From NCBI GenBank assembly GCA_027924585.1, contig BSBM01000646.1, forward strand, positions 62,001 through 126,000: 64,000 bases of DNA. The letters are read 5' to 3'. The notes under the pieces are model-generated. The model was not told the origin of the DNA. It saw only the letters and a list, made by a program, of their open reading frames with translations, and made no database searches. Source of the DNA: Larix kaempferi (lineage: Eukaryota; Streptophyta; Pinopsida; Pinales; Pinaceae). Below are positions 22,809 to 35,014 of this stretch, in pieces; positions within the stretch are counted from its first letter, which is position 1; every line of letters starts with the position of its first letter. Both the position numbers and the translations under genes were made by a program.

Positions 22809-24773
22809 TGTAACGTCCCTTTTTAGGAATTTTATCAAAATGACAAATTTTCACTTTTTTCCCTAGTTCGACCTTTGACTAGCTTTGATGTCTTGGTCTC
22901 CAAGTTGCTCCAATTGCTCCTAAATATTCTGATAAGGTGTATGGATGATGTTAGAACATAAATATGTGTTTCAGGGATGCTTTTGGACCTTTAAAATACT
23001 TCTTCAAATCCTCTTTCAATTCTGGCCAATGTAGGGAACTTTACTAGTAATTTCCCTTTGACTAGTATTTGTCTCTAGGTCTCCAATCGGCTCCAAATGC
23101 TACTAAATATTCATAGAAAGTGTATGAATGATATTAGGACTTTATTATGATGTTCAGGGATGATTTAGGACCATCAAATTACTTCTTCAAACCCATTTAA
23201 GATTCTATCAAAGATAGGAGTTTTTACTGGCAATTTGGGGTTCAAATCCCCTAGGGGTAGATGATGAAAATGGATTTCCAAATGCACTCAATACAACTCG
23301 AATTTCTGAATGGAAGAAGGGAACATATCAAGGAAATAAAAATGGACTCACATGTATCACCATTCAACTTTTAATGGCTTCTATAACTCCCTTAAATTAG
23401 ATCCAAAAAGACTAGTTTCAACCTTGGGGGAAATGATAGGCAATCTTCTCCGAATGCTATGAAACTCGACAAAATGACTCCAAATGCTTATGTAATGAAC
23501 ATTAAACTCATATAATACATAAATAATACTTCATTCATCAATAAACCATTAGTAGTTTACTTTCCATTCGAATCCATCAACATTTGATTGGTTCACAACA
23601 AGGTAGTGGGGAAATGACACTGTTTGTCCATTAATGAGCAATTTAACTTTGTTTTTCTTGGAATACCGGCTTGTGGATATTCTGATATGGTTATTATAGA
23701 TATATTTAGAATCTTACATGTAAATAAAGTCGAAATGGAATTCCTTCACTAACTATGTGCAACCACAAAAGCGCTATGCAAGAGCTATGGGGAAAATGAC
23801 ACCATTGCTTCATTAAAAACCAAATTTATACATTTCCACTTGGAATTTCGACCCGAAACTTTCTGGAGATGAAGAATAGAGTATTTAATTCATATTATAA
23901 AATAAATGGGGCATGATAAGCTCTCCCAAAGAGTACAATAGCTCACCCAAAACGCCCTCCCTTAAGGATCAAGAATATGCCATCAAAACTGGAAATGGTT
24001 GAGAGAATGTGCTGCACTAGAAGAAACCATGAGCTTCCCTGTAGCTTACAGTTGCAAATAAATACTCCATTAAAGCTCCAAATGAAAGTTTTGAATGGCA
24101 TTTCCAATTACCAACTTGGATGGGAATCCTTCACCCTCGAAATTGGCTAAGGCAAGAAACTAGTCATCCACTAGCTCTCCCTCTTAAAAAATGCAATTGC
24201 AAATTCTACAAATGATCAAAAGCTGGTTTCAGTCTTTGTTATTGACATTTATAAAGTTTCTAAGCTCTCTATAGGTAAAATTCCTTCCAAGAGATGCATT
24301 CCAACTCAATTTGGGAAGAGATTACAAAGAATGCCACTTGTACAACAATTCCTAGTCTCCCACTTCCACCAAATCACATGTGGAAGCATCTTAGATTCCC
24401 TAACTCCCTTGAGCGCCCTATTGGAGGCTATTTTTAGCCCTAACATGTCATATATGTCATATGTCAGCCTTCAGGTCTGATTTGTGTCATAGGCGTCATA
24501 GCATCTTCATCATTGTTGTCATAAAGCTAGGGAATCTAGCCCAAGTGTCTCACTAGGTCCAAATTGTCTCTTCCTCTTCCATGGGAGCTACTCCTCCTTA
24601 CCAATTTGACTTCCTTAGCTCATTAGCTTCCATATGAAACCTTACCAACCTCCAAATACGTTGCCTTACCCATAGATTCGAATTGGATGATGTGCATGCC
24701 AAGTGTGTGGAGGTAATCTATCCACCTAAGGACTCCATAAGCCTCCAATTGTCTTTATGACCAAATGCCACAT
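22809..24773 (-). repeat. 5' LTR of D, larger piece
   Basis: Starts TGTAACGTCCC in the plus direction and stays collinear with the left LTR up to ATGCCACAT, where element E is inserted. The last five bases, CACAT (24769-24773), are the left target copy. Confidence 0.93.
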
Positions 24774-27263
24774 TGTAATATCCCAGCCAAGAATTGGCCA
24801 GAATACTAATTCCAACTGTCGAATCTATCAAGATTTTCACTAGTAATTTTTAGACAATTTCTTTACGGTGAGCAGGATGTAAGTGAGGTGTATAGAGGCA
24901 CTGATCAAGTATGGTAGGGGTGACTTTAGTTTCTGGAATTTACATGGGAGAGTGTGCAGCAACAAGTTAGACAAAAAGAAAAAGTTTAGGATCTTTTGTA
25001 CAAAGCGCGGAGACCATTTATGCTTCGAACATCAGCATCGCCGAAGTCTACAACAAGGCTTCCTGGGTACATCCGCATATACAAACTAGATCGGGGAGTT
25101 GGGAAGGATTAATAAACTGATATTTGTGTTCATGGAGGTTCCATTTTAATGTACCAACTTATACAAGTGATACAAAGACTCTAGGATTCTCAAATTTGAT
25201 CAAAACAATGGCTAAGGAAGCTAGAATTGCTGGAGATGGGAAAGTACAAAGGCTATGGATGGATGGAAGGTTCTGATCTGATTTTATACCTCTGCACAAT
25301 GTACTGAGACCGTTCATGTTTCAAGAAAATCCCAGCTGAACTCTACTCCAATGCTCTTGGGGTTCTCATCATATGCAGACTAGTATGGGTGAGGTATTTA
25401 ACTGGAGACTGGATATGGGTGTTTCTGAGATTAAAAAGGTTAAATATCATTTAATAAAAGTAATTAAACATTAATACATCATTCCAGATAGTTTCAAAGA
25501 GATCCGAGCACGTATTATAGCATAACTAGTAAAATGACAATTTTGGACAGCTCAACTAGCTCGACTTTTGGACTCCCAAATAGTACTCAAATGCAATCAA
25601 ATTTCTGAAAAAGAGGTTGTATAATGTTATGTGATATATTAGATAATTCTAGGAACAAGAATGACTTCATTTGGACTTTTACTCATTGACTTATGATTCA
25701 TTCATTGAAAGCTAGTCAAATTCTAGCTAAATCTAGAAGGGGTGCATAAATTGGAGAAGAAATCAGAGTTCTGTAATTTTTCTTGAAGTGAATAATATCT
25801 GAAAATTACATACTCTATTATTACATTAGAAATATTCCAAGATTCCTCTCAGAAGATGATAGAAGTGTCTCTCCTCTTGCACATAGGAAACTAGCTGTAG
25901 AATATAAGAGAGAAGAAGGATTCAATCTTTGAATTTGTTAGGAACTCATGTCTTTACTTTGTTAGTATATTTTTGTTGGACGCATATGCTTTTTAAGTCA
26001 TCCCGTAGTATTTGTTGATCCATAGTTTGTGTTATTTTTGTTGGCGCATATGCTTTGTAAGTCGCCCATAGTTTTGTTGATCCATAGTTTGTATTGGCCC
26101 ATGGTTTTGACCCGTAATAATTGTTGATATATATTTTGTATTGGCCCATGGTTTGTATTGACACATGGTATTGACCCATGGTATTGGCACCTAGACTTAG
26201 TATATAAGTGTGTGTTGAGGCCTATGAAGGCACCGTGAAGTTAATTGTATTGAGCTTGCTCAAAGGAGGTTGCCCCCTTGAAGTGGCCCGTGATCAATAT
26301 AAAAGTGATTCCGAGTTATATTATTTATGATATCTCGTGTATTTGCATTAATTAATTATTGCAGGTTCATCACAGAATTTGGTGAAGATGATTCTGAACT
26401 TGAAATTCGACCTGGTTAGCTTCAGTACCTGCAAATACACTCAGTGATAATGGCTGGGTGTCATCATCCTCTCATAGAAAGATGGGCCACATCTCCCATG
26501 CTTGACTAGGGGCACACCTCCCAAGCCTTGGATGCACAAATGCATTCATAAAATTTCTCAAAACTAACAAAAGATGTGAAATGGAGTTGGAATCATTCTT
26601 TTATAGAATTCATGTTGACCCGTTGAGCAAGCTACTTGGCTTGGTGACCTGTGAGAATAGGTCACCCATGAGTGGACATACTTTCCTTGCTTTGCTTTGC
26701 TTGGCTTTTCTTTCTTTCCACTTTTTCTGATTTTCCTTCCTTTTGTAAACTTTCCTACTTTCAAAACTTTCCTGCTTTTCCTAGATTTATGCTGCTTTTC
26801 CTGAAATAAGCCTCTTTTCTCCATTTTGGAAACATTTTTGGACTCTAGTGTTTACTTGACTTCTACTCGAAGTAATTCCTCCAACCTTATCATCACCACT
26901 TGCCAATATTTATTAGCAATATTTATTAATAAAAATATTACAACTCAGAATTAATTCACACTTCAACATTTAATCAATTAATTAATGATTAATGAACTCC
27001 TGTTGTATAATTGCCTCCAAAAATACACCCTACTCCATTTTGGCAATATATTCCACATGGGTGCCCTCTTGGCCCACTTGGTCTTTATCCATTAATTTTA
27101 TTTATCAAAATTACCTTTAATAAATAAATTTTCCAATTTGTGAGACTAATTAGAATAAAATTAATTCTAAGCAAATAGAATTAATACCATTTAATTCCCT
27201 TAGGGATTGATCTTGTCCCCTTTCACCCATGGTACTAGATGAGCCAAAATTGGGGACATGACA
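24774..27263 (-). repeat. 3' LTR of E, carrying a solo LTR
   Basis: 2,490 bases including a 439-base solo LTR and its 5-base duplication, so about 2,046 native bases. It is collinear with 61820-63780 from 24842 on. The 67 bases at its left end have no counterpart in the other LTR because of a deletion there. Confidence 0.92.
25936..26374. repeat. solo LTR, family J, target duplication GAATT
   Basis: 439 bases, TGTTAGGAAC to GTTCATCACA, between perfect GAATT copies (25931-25935 and 26375-26379). The matching site in E's other LTR (near 62907) has a single GAATT and no insert. It contains a small tandem array of TTGTATTGGCCCATGG-like units (26030-26190) and a TATATAAG box at 26201, which suggests plus orientation. 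Confidence 0.95.
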
Positions 27264-27290
27264 GTCCTCCCTTCCCAAGATTGCTTGTCC
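27264..27290 (-). other. polypurine tract of E
   Basis: The minus strand reads GGGAAGGGAGGAC immediately before the LTR start TGTCATG, preceded by CTTGAGGACAAGCAA. The latter is a familiar Ty3/gypsy sequence near the 3' end. Confidence 0.85.
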
Positions 27291-28226
27291 TCAAGCAATG
27301 TTAGGACTCCACCAAGCTTCTGCTGCACAACTCTGATGATAAATGTCCCCATCCACTGAAAAGTCTGAAAATTAAACTCAAGCCTTAAAAAAAATGACTA
27401 TGGAAGAAAAGAAAAACTGCACTGTACTCTATATCTACAATTAACCAGCAATGGACAAAATTTCAACCCATTTAGGATAACTTGAGTAGAATTCCTGGAT
27501 CCCTTTGTTTCTCCTGCAATGACCAAACATTTTCTGTCACCTTTGGCAATCTGTCACTCCCATGAATGCCAGGATCCCAAAGTATCAACTACCTTTTTCC
27601 AATCTTCAGAATCAATTTAAAGAATCTATCATCAAACATGTGCCTTTTCATCCGAGGAAAAACTAAAAGGACATTACTGCCAACCAAACCAAGTAGAGAG
27701 AAAAATGCTTCTTCAAGTGAAGACATCCAAGGGATCAGCGCTCTGCCATTGGATAAAAAATGCAAGCATACCTCCAAGCATATGGATTCCCTCCACATAG
27801 GCCAACTTCGGTAAGTAATCATTAATTTATCTTGGCAACTTGCCTGCTTAGCTGCCTTCCCTTGACCATAAGAAAAAACAATTTTGCAAGGATATTTCAT
27901 GCTTGTCAGGTAATCTTCACCCAATCCATATGTGGATGAGTGACATCAAATGGCTGCAAAATACATCTTTGTTGCTGCTCACAATTCAAGACAATGTCAG
28001 TTATAACAACACATTTATTGCAAAAACAAGTGAACTTTTTACCTTCCAGATTTTCCATTTCAGTGATGCCTCTATTCATCCATCTAGTGGATGAGTCAGA
28101 GATCTTGCTTGCTGATTTATATGAGCTATAATCAGCCATCTCTTCTGCAATATGATCTATCTCACATGGGGACAGATCATGATCCTCCTGCTGTACATGT
28201 GATACAAACCAGAAGAATTTCTTCAC
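27291..28226 (-). pseudogene. E gag-like protein, C-terminal region, decayed
   Basis: After the stop at 28230 the same minus-strand frame continues with KKFFWFVSHVQQEDHDL and a CFCNKC cysteine group to 27906. A further segment in another frame (27924 to 27589) ends FFKLILKIGKR. Element D has related text (NSWVNKFMIGEHF; RMHTRKWDPGI) at the same distance from its polypurine tract. No recognised domain. I read it as the degraded tail of the family's single long ORF. Confidence 0.5.
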
Positions 28227-28229
28227 CCA

Positions 28230-29516
28230 CTATTCATTCCCCATTGGTGTTGTTGAATCTAGGACACGTGGGAAAGAACTGTGAACCTTCTTTGCATGTC
28301 TGCAACCTTCAGTGATCATACTTATGGCTGCAACTTCTCCATTAGTGACTGGCCCAAATTGGGTGCTCTCATCCCACTCTTCCATGGGAGAGTGTCTGTC
28401 TTCAAGGAACAACTCAAGTTCCCTTGGAAAAAAGTCAAGTGCTTGGTTCTCATCAAACTGTTCTGCACACTCTTCAAGCACATATAAAAATGAATGATCC
28501 TCATGATCCACCATCTCATGAGGTTCCTCCCTATGATCAAGAATGCTTTTAGCCAAATGAAGTTGACTGAATGGTGAGTAGGAGGGTAGGGGGGATCTTT
28601 GCAACTTTTCATGAAGCTGCAATATTTTTGTCTTGGATTCCTGGAGGGCACTTTGAGTGCTTCTCAAAGAATCTTGGGTGGCCATTAATTCATCATTGAG
28701 ATTGTTGATCTCTTCATCATTCCTCAAGGATGTACCATGAAACAATTCTACTAGCTCCAACAAACTGTCTCTATCAGAAAGAAGGTTCAAGAATTTACCT
28801 TTTATGCTTTCCATGGCTTTCTGAAACTCTTCCATGTCTCTCATGGAAGAATGGTCCCCCGAATTCCAACAAAGGTTATTCATTAAGGCATGTGTGTAAT
28901 TTAGGGTTTGAAGGGATTCTTGGATCTTGCATTCATTCATCTTTAGTGTCCCTTCAAGGAAATGAGGTTCTGGCAGATGAACCTTCGCTTCTTCTAGCTT
29001 CCTAGGGTAAACTTCAGCTGATTCTGTTGAAGTTAGGAAAGCTGATCCATATTTTGGGCCTGCAATATATTCATATTTCAGATCATGAATATCATATCTT
29101 TGGCTGCAACTGGGGTGCTCATTCATCTCTGGTGCACCAGTAAGGCTTACTCTCCAATTTTCAGCTCTCCCCAATTCAGGAGTCTCGACCCCTGGGGGTT
29201 CAACCAAGGCCATCTTCTCTTCAAAAGTGGCTGCCCCATCATAATGACACATAGGCACATAGATATCAGAATTTACAAAACTCCCATGTGTTTTATTTTC
29301 CCCTCCTTGTGATGGTATGTTGGTGGTTTGGCCTTCCACCAATTTCTCATTTTCAGTTTCTATTGTTACAAGACCTCCTTCTTTCTCGATGGATATTGCA
29401 CCCACAACACATTCATCAATGGGGATCTCCATGTCTCCCACATATATGTGAGAGTCCACATCTTTAGATGCTTCCTCACATTTAAAACATTCCTCAGTAG
29501 GTTCTCTTCTAACCAT
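28230..29516 (-). CDS. E gag-like protein, 428 codons
   Basis: This is the longest intact frame of the D/E family. Order on the minus strand: SHIYVGDMEIPIDE; a Pro/Gly-rich variable region; KMNECKIQESLQTL; the conserved helical block DMEEFQKAMESIKGKFLNLLSDRDSLLELVELF; a coiled-coil-like run of about 45 residues (NNLNDELMATQDSLRSTQS); then HEMVDHEDHSFLYVLEE. D carries the same block order. There is no zinc knuckle, protease or RT. It lies between the E leader side (broken by G) and the polypurine tract. The role is probably gag-like by position, but I do not recognise the fold. Confidence 0.55.
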   Translation of the reverse strand: MVRREPTEECFKCEEASKDVDSHIYVGDMEIPIDECVVGAISIEKEGGLVTIETENEKLVEGQTTNIPSQGGENKTHGSFVNSDIYVPMCHYDGAATFEEKMALVEPPGVETPELGRAENWRVSLTGAPEMNEHPSCSQRYDIHDLKYEYIAGPKYGSAFLTSTESAEVYPRKLEEAKVHLPEPHFLEGTLKMNECKIQESLQTLNYTHALMNNLCWNSGDHSSMRDMEEFQKAMESIKGKFLNLLSDRDSLLELVELFHGTSLRNDEEINNLNDELMATQDSLRSTQSALQESKTKILQLHEKLQRSPLPSYSPFSQLHLAKSILDHREEPHEMVDHEDHSFLYVLEECAEQFDENQALDFFPRELELFLEDRHSPMEEWDESTQFGPVTNGEVAAISMITEGCRHAKKVHSSFPRVLDSTTPMGNE

Positions 29517-29746
29517 GTGGGCATCCTGTAAACACCTTTCTAGTGATTCAGTCCTATCACTACATTCACCCTTATCACTAAGGATCTGAGAATAAACATC
29601 CCTTAATAAATAATTATCCTTTTATGTGGCTACAAAATCATCATTATACAAAGTATTACAAAAATATGAATGTGGTCCATACCTTGGCATCATGCTTCTC
29701 TCTTCAATGGGTGGGGTTATGGTGCCTTGTTCTGCCACCAATTCTA

Positions 29747-30340
29747 CTAGTTCACATCTAATTGACGTGTGGTCAACTTCGGCTTCACTATGAAGCTCAA
29801 GTGGTGACTTTGAATCTGATTAGGTTCTTCTTCCAGATCTGATCCAAAATATGTCTCACCATCATTAAGCTTACAAATCTCTTCTGAGGTGATCTTGATA
29901 TCCTCAGCATAGAATCTTGCAGTGGATTCTTCTTCCACTGTGTCAACAATCTCATGATTGGTTTTTGGGTCTTGCTTCTCATTGGTTGTCTTAGGATGAA
30001 GATTCTTGGAGGCTCTTCTTGAAGATCCAAAAATTCTTGTGAAGTCACATGAATCCAATAAAGCTTTCATATCTTTTATCAACTCTTCCATAGAATGTTG
30101 ACCTTTGACTGTGGAACATGCAACGTTTTCTTGAATATGGCTATCATAATAACCATAGTCTCTTCTTCCAATCATGATCTCATGGGATATTCTTGTGGAA
30201 GGTACTTCTTGGAAATTTTATTCCTCATACTATCTACAATATTCTTCATACTGCTCATCATAATTATCATACTCTTCATAAAATAATCTTCCTCCTCATA
30301 CAACTCAAAGTCTGAATCTTCCATGACATGGAACTAATTC
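29747..30340 (-). pseudogene. E gag-like protein, N-terminal region
   Basis: The minus-strand frame from 30175 (142 codons, MIGRRDYGYYDSHIQENVAC) is preceded by a Tyr/Glu-rich start near 30325-30260 with stops and a frame change (EDSDFELYEEEDYF). D's ORF starts the same way. It contains HSMEELIKDMKALLDSCDFTRIF and an acidic end. Element G is inserted 84 bases upstream, so the E primer binding site region is missing. Confidence 0.5.
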
Positions 30341-30423
30341 CACAACTACAACTTGAAAATAGTGCTAAGCTACTTTTCCATTGAGATTTACTTTCCATAG
30401 GTTGAGCTAAGGAAAGTGCTATG

Positions 30424-31123
30424 TGTTAGGATATCTCATCATTTAGTATGTACTTTGCATGCATACTTGCATTTGCATGCATCCGCATGCTGCCCAGTCA
30501 CCAGTTTGATGCCTCCAGCACCTAGTCCCTAGTCTTCCAGCACCTGGGAGCCACTTTCCACTTTGTTTTAGCCCTCCTAGCCAGGGATGTGCCCACTTCT
30601 CACCTTCCACTGTAGAGGGCGCCTTTTCTCACTTACTACTCCAGTTCACTTTAGTTAGCTAGTTGTTTTTCCTTGATTTGAGGATAGAATGACTTCTAAC
30701 TGTTGTTACCACTCTGATGGACCTCCAGTGAGACTTGACTACCTATTCTAAGTTCAATTAAATCCTCATGCACTCTCCACTAAGCCTCCTTCACTACATT
30801 AGTGGCATTCACCATCAGTTACACTTATTACACTCAGCTACACTTAGTTTGACACCTGGATGACAGTTACTTATGCATTGATGACTACCACTAATGATGA
30901 TGAGGAATCCTAGTTAGAGTCAAGCGATTCCATGCAGTATATTCGAATGAATTTCTTGGATAATTCGAATTTCTCACTCATTGTGATAGTATTGTATTGT
31001 AATTCTACCATTCTGGATTATAGAGCACTGATGCATCTCTCTTGCACAGTTTTTACTCCAAATTGTCTTACATCTTTGTGATTGATATTCTTGTTCAATA
31101 GATCTGCTGTGACTAAATTTACA
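30424..31123 (+). repeat. 5' LTR of copia G
   Basis: 700 bases, TGTTAGGATATC to AAATTTACA. The first 379 bases are collinear with 55441-55819. TGGTATTAGAGCCA (31124-31137), the initiator tRNA-Met type primer binding site with one C-to-T change, follows with no gap. Confidence 0.92.
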
Positions 31124-31494
31124 TGGTATTAGAGCCATGGCAGGGACAAGATCTCTCTTCTACAGGTGTTCTACATGAAGAATTGAGTGAATTTGCTCAA
31201 AAATACTGAAGATTTGGCATGCAAAACGGCTCATGCATTCGCTAATGCTGAATTTTTCTCTCCAATCCCACTCCAGAAGCTTGATTTTTCCACATAATTC
31301 CTGGATTTGATACATTGGATCTTCAAGCTTTCTTGATCTCCAATCCCAGGTGTGATGCAACTCTAAAAGGGTGGATTGTTCGACCTTACGGTTCTTGTTT
31401 TGATTGTGATTTGCAGGTTATTCATCTCCATCAAGTGCATTCGCTATCTTGTGATTTGTAGGTTCTTCTCCATCTATTGCACTCACCATCAGTG

Positions 31495-32567
31495 ATGGAA
31501 TACTCTTCTTCAAATCCTATGCTCACCCCTTTCAATGATTTTGATTGGAAAGGAGACATGGAGATAATATTGCGCTCAAAAGGGTTCTATAGAGTCACCA
31601 TGGGCCTCGAATTGGAGCCAAACACATTGCTTGAGAAAAAAAACACTTCAATAAGCTTGATGAAGCTTATGGTATTCTTTGCCTCTCCATTTCCAAGGAT
31701 CTTCATTTCCATCTTAGCGGATTGAACACTCCAAAAGCAGTATGCAGGGAGCAACTTGACAAACTTTTTGGCAAGCAGGATGAGCTTAAGGATTTTCAAT
31801 TAGAGAATGAATTGATTGCTCTTAGTCTTGAGAATTTTGAGACCATCAATGAGTTTTTCACCAAATTCAAGCACTTGGCTTTGCAATTGAAGGATAGTGG
31901 AGTTGAGAAAGAGTATAAGCAATTGATCCTCTCCATTCTTTCAAATCTTGGTAAAGATTTCTCGGTATTTGTCTCTACTTTCAATTTCGGTCGGCTAACT
32001 ACCCCGAATTGGAAGATGCCTACCTTGAATGCCTTCATTGAGTCTGTTACCAAAGAGCATGATAAGTTGATTCAAATGGGGTCCATAAGATCCAAAGATT
32101 CAGCTCTGTTTGTTGGAGGATCCAAGAATTCGAATGGAAAAGGGAAGCAAAAGAAAGAGAAGCTCAAATTCGATCCATCCAAGCAAAAAGAGAAAAGCAA
32201 ACCATTGGATGCACCATCCGGTTCAAGAAACAAGCAAAAGGGTAAAGAAGGTAAAGAAAAATCTAAATGTTCCTATTGCAACCATGGCTTTCATCCTGAA
32301 AGTTCATGCATGAATAAAACAATAGATCAAATGGCCCTCCTTTTGGAAAAGAATAACATATGTCTTCCCGACGGTGCACAGAAGAAGGATAGAAATGATG
32401 ATCATGAAAGAGGTCAATCACTCATGGAAACTATTTCGAAACCCACCACTCTATTGATAGATTCCAGTGCCTGGAATCATATGGCTGCAAATATTGACTC
32501 TTTTTACTCATTTGATCCAAACAGCTCCATTCCCATCCATTTGGGATATGACTCAAAAATTTCATAA
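31495..32567 (+). pseudogene. gag: copia G gag and protease start
   Basis: The ATG at 31495 begins MEYSSSNPMLTPFNDFDWKGDME. The frame is lost in the A8 run near 31640 (GAGAAAAAAAACAC) and resumes in the +0 frame by about 31710 with EQLDKLFG, INEFFTKFKHLALQL and ILSNLGKDFSVFVSTF, a UBN2-like gag. A Lys-rich linker is followed by the CCHC knuckle CSYCNHGFHPESSC. The protease motif reads IDSSAWNHM, where DSGA is usual, a Gly-to-Ser loss that should inactivate it. TAA at 32565-32567 cuts the protease. G's integrase follows. Confidence 0.85.
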
Positions 32568-32779
32568 AAGGGTAAAGGTACTATCCATTTAGAGCATGGA
32601 TGTTTCAGAATATTCTCTATGTGCCTTCCTTGGCTTCGAATCTTATTTCCGTGTATCAAATGACACATACTGGTGCACCGAAGCAAGTTACATTTAGCCC
32701 TAACAAAGTTGAAATTTTTGATATTGAAAGTGAAGACTTATTGTAGTTGGAAAGGAAAATCATACTGCAAAATACTATG

Positions 32780-34067
32780 AGTTTTCACACTTTGTGCCAC
32801 TTAAAAATCCCACTGCTCTCCTCACTCATGGAAACAAGGTTAGTAGGATTTGGTATGAAAGGTTTGGACAGCTTAATTACAAGTATTTTCTGCTGTTACA
32901 ACAGAAATCCATGGTTGATGGTATTCCGCAACCTCGTTCCTCGAAGGGAATTTGCCCCGGTTGCATCATTGGGAAGCACCCCGAGCACAAGTGCGACCCC
33001 GAAAAAGCTAGCAGAGCTTCTACTATTTTGGGTCTCATACATTCCAATATCAGTGGTCCACTAACAAATATGTCCATGAATGGTTCAAGGTATGTTTTTA
33101 CATTCATCGATGACTTCTCCTGCTTTACTTGGGTATTTTTTCTCAAAAACAAGTCATAAGTGCTTGGAAAATTCAAGGATTTTAAGGCTTCTGTTGAGAC
33201 CGCCACTGAGAGCAAGATCAAAGATATTAGATCTGATAATGGTGGAGAATATATCAAGACCGAGTTGCTGCAACTTTGTGCTGAAAGCGGAATTCAGATC
33301 CAACATACAGTTCCCTACACACCCCAGCAGAATGGTATAGTGGAAAGGAAGAATCGATCACTGAAAGAGATGGCTACCTGCATGCTTGAGTCAAAAGGCT
33401 TGGATGAAAATATTTGGGATGAAGCCATTAATGTATTAGCATATATTCATAACCGAGTTCCACATGCATCCGTGAAAGGTATGAATCCTTTCGAAGCATT
33501 CACTGGTCACAAACCGGATGTGTCCAATTTGAGGGTTTTTGGCTCCACTACATGGGCTAGAATTCCTTCTGAAAAGAGAAAAGATTTGGATCCAAAAAGT
33601 ACTGCATGCATCCTAATAGAATATGGAGAATAATCAAAAGCATATAAACTCATGAATATCAGATCCAAAAATATATTCATAGAGCGAAGTGTGAAGTTTA
33701 AAGAACCGCTTCAAGACTTGAAACTAGTCGAGGAAAACACTGTCGATCCGCAGTCTCTACAAGAAGAAGTATCAAGAGAAGATGAAGAAAGCATTGGATC
33801 TGATATCTCTGATATTATATCAGACTTGGATGGCCATTACATATCAAGTTTGGAATTAGACCATAATGTTCCTCCCCAGTTACTGAAGTGGGCACAAAAC
33901 ACTCTACAATCCGCTGCTCCAAATATTGGAAATCCTGCTGATCCAAGGAGAACAAGAGAGAACTTTCAAAGAGAAGGTATGGCTCTTTCTTTCTCTGATC
34001 CTTTGTTATCTGAGAAATTCTATTTGATTATTGGTTCAGATCCCAAGTCATTTTATCATGCCCATCG
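32780..34067 (+). pseudogene. pol: copia G integrase and linker, cut by H
   Basis: The zinc-binding region is degraded (WYERFGQLNYKYF; CPGCIIGKH). The integrase core starts HSNISGP: the first catalytic Asp is Asn, a G-to-A change. The second (IRSDNGGEY) and the Glu (QQNGIVERKNRS) are present. A stop near 33157 and TAA at 33631-33633 break the frame. The IN C-terminus (VFGSTTWARIPSEKR) and an acidic linker (SDISDIISDLDG) follow, then RT N-terminal text KSFYHAHRD. At 34068-34072 (AGATC) element H begins; the RT continues at 53768. Confidence 0.87.
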
Positions 34068-35014
34068 AGATCTCTTGATGCCTCGGATGTGCAGATTGCT
34101 GCAAGGTGCTGGAATGGGTTCCAAGGCTCCCAATAGAGGAAGGAAACCCAAGCTGACAGGCTTCGAAAATACCCTATGCAAGGAAAATTCTATCCCAACC
34201 TGTTTGGTATGGTAATCCCCCACGGATATTCGGCCTCCACTGGCACTCTAAGATTTGATGATTTGATCTATAAGATCAGTTTCCCAATTTAGGGAAATAG
34301 GGTATGAAACTGGTTATTGAATCTAACTTACCCTATCTAAGCAAAAGGACCTATATTAAATCAGATCTAGTCCTAAAGGGAAGCTTGATGTTGTGCAAAT
34401 CAGTCTTGAAGTGTAATGAACAAGTATTTAAGCACCTCCAATAGAAATGTCTTTGAGTTACTTGTTGACTTAAATTATTATCAGTTAATTAAAATTAAGT
34501 GACAATCTTCCAAGTGTTTAAGCCTATTCAAGATCTGATCTGTAATCACTCTGCTAATTGAAAAATTAACATTTGATTATATATATTTGCACCGAATCAA
34601 TTGAAGAAATATAAAATGAAAATGTTTAAATTAAGGAAACTTAATGAAACATTTTCAAACATAAAATAGTCACATAGAGAAATTGATATAACAAATCTAT
34701 GCTTTAATAGATGTCCTACAAAAGATTAAGTACATAACAGATGACAATTTGAAGCATTAATTCAGCAATTCTCAAAGAAATTTGAGGAACAATAGAAGAT
34801 AGATCGAAAGATAACTTTACTGTATAAGAGGTCTTTTACAAAAATTACAATGGCTCTGATAGACATAGTATCTCCAGTCTTATCTTCTGCTGTTTTCCAA
34901 CTCCAAAATTACCAACCCCTAACTAAGAGAGGTATTGTTCTTTAAATACTAAATTACAACAGAGTCCAAAAAATGGAGATTCCTAGAAAACAGAGATTAC
35001 AAAATTGGATCAAA

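Noticed and set aside
25946-26179. Minus-strand ORF with repeated GQY/YGS text
   Set aside because: Product of the small tandem array in solo LTR J.
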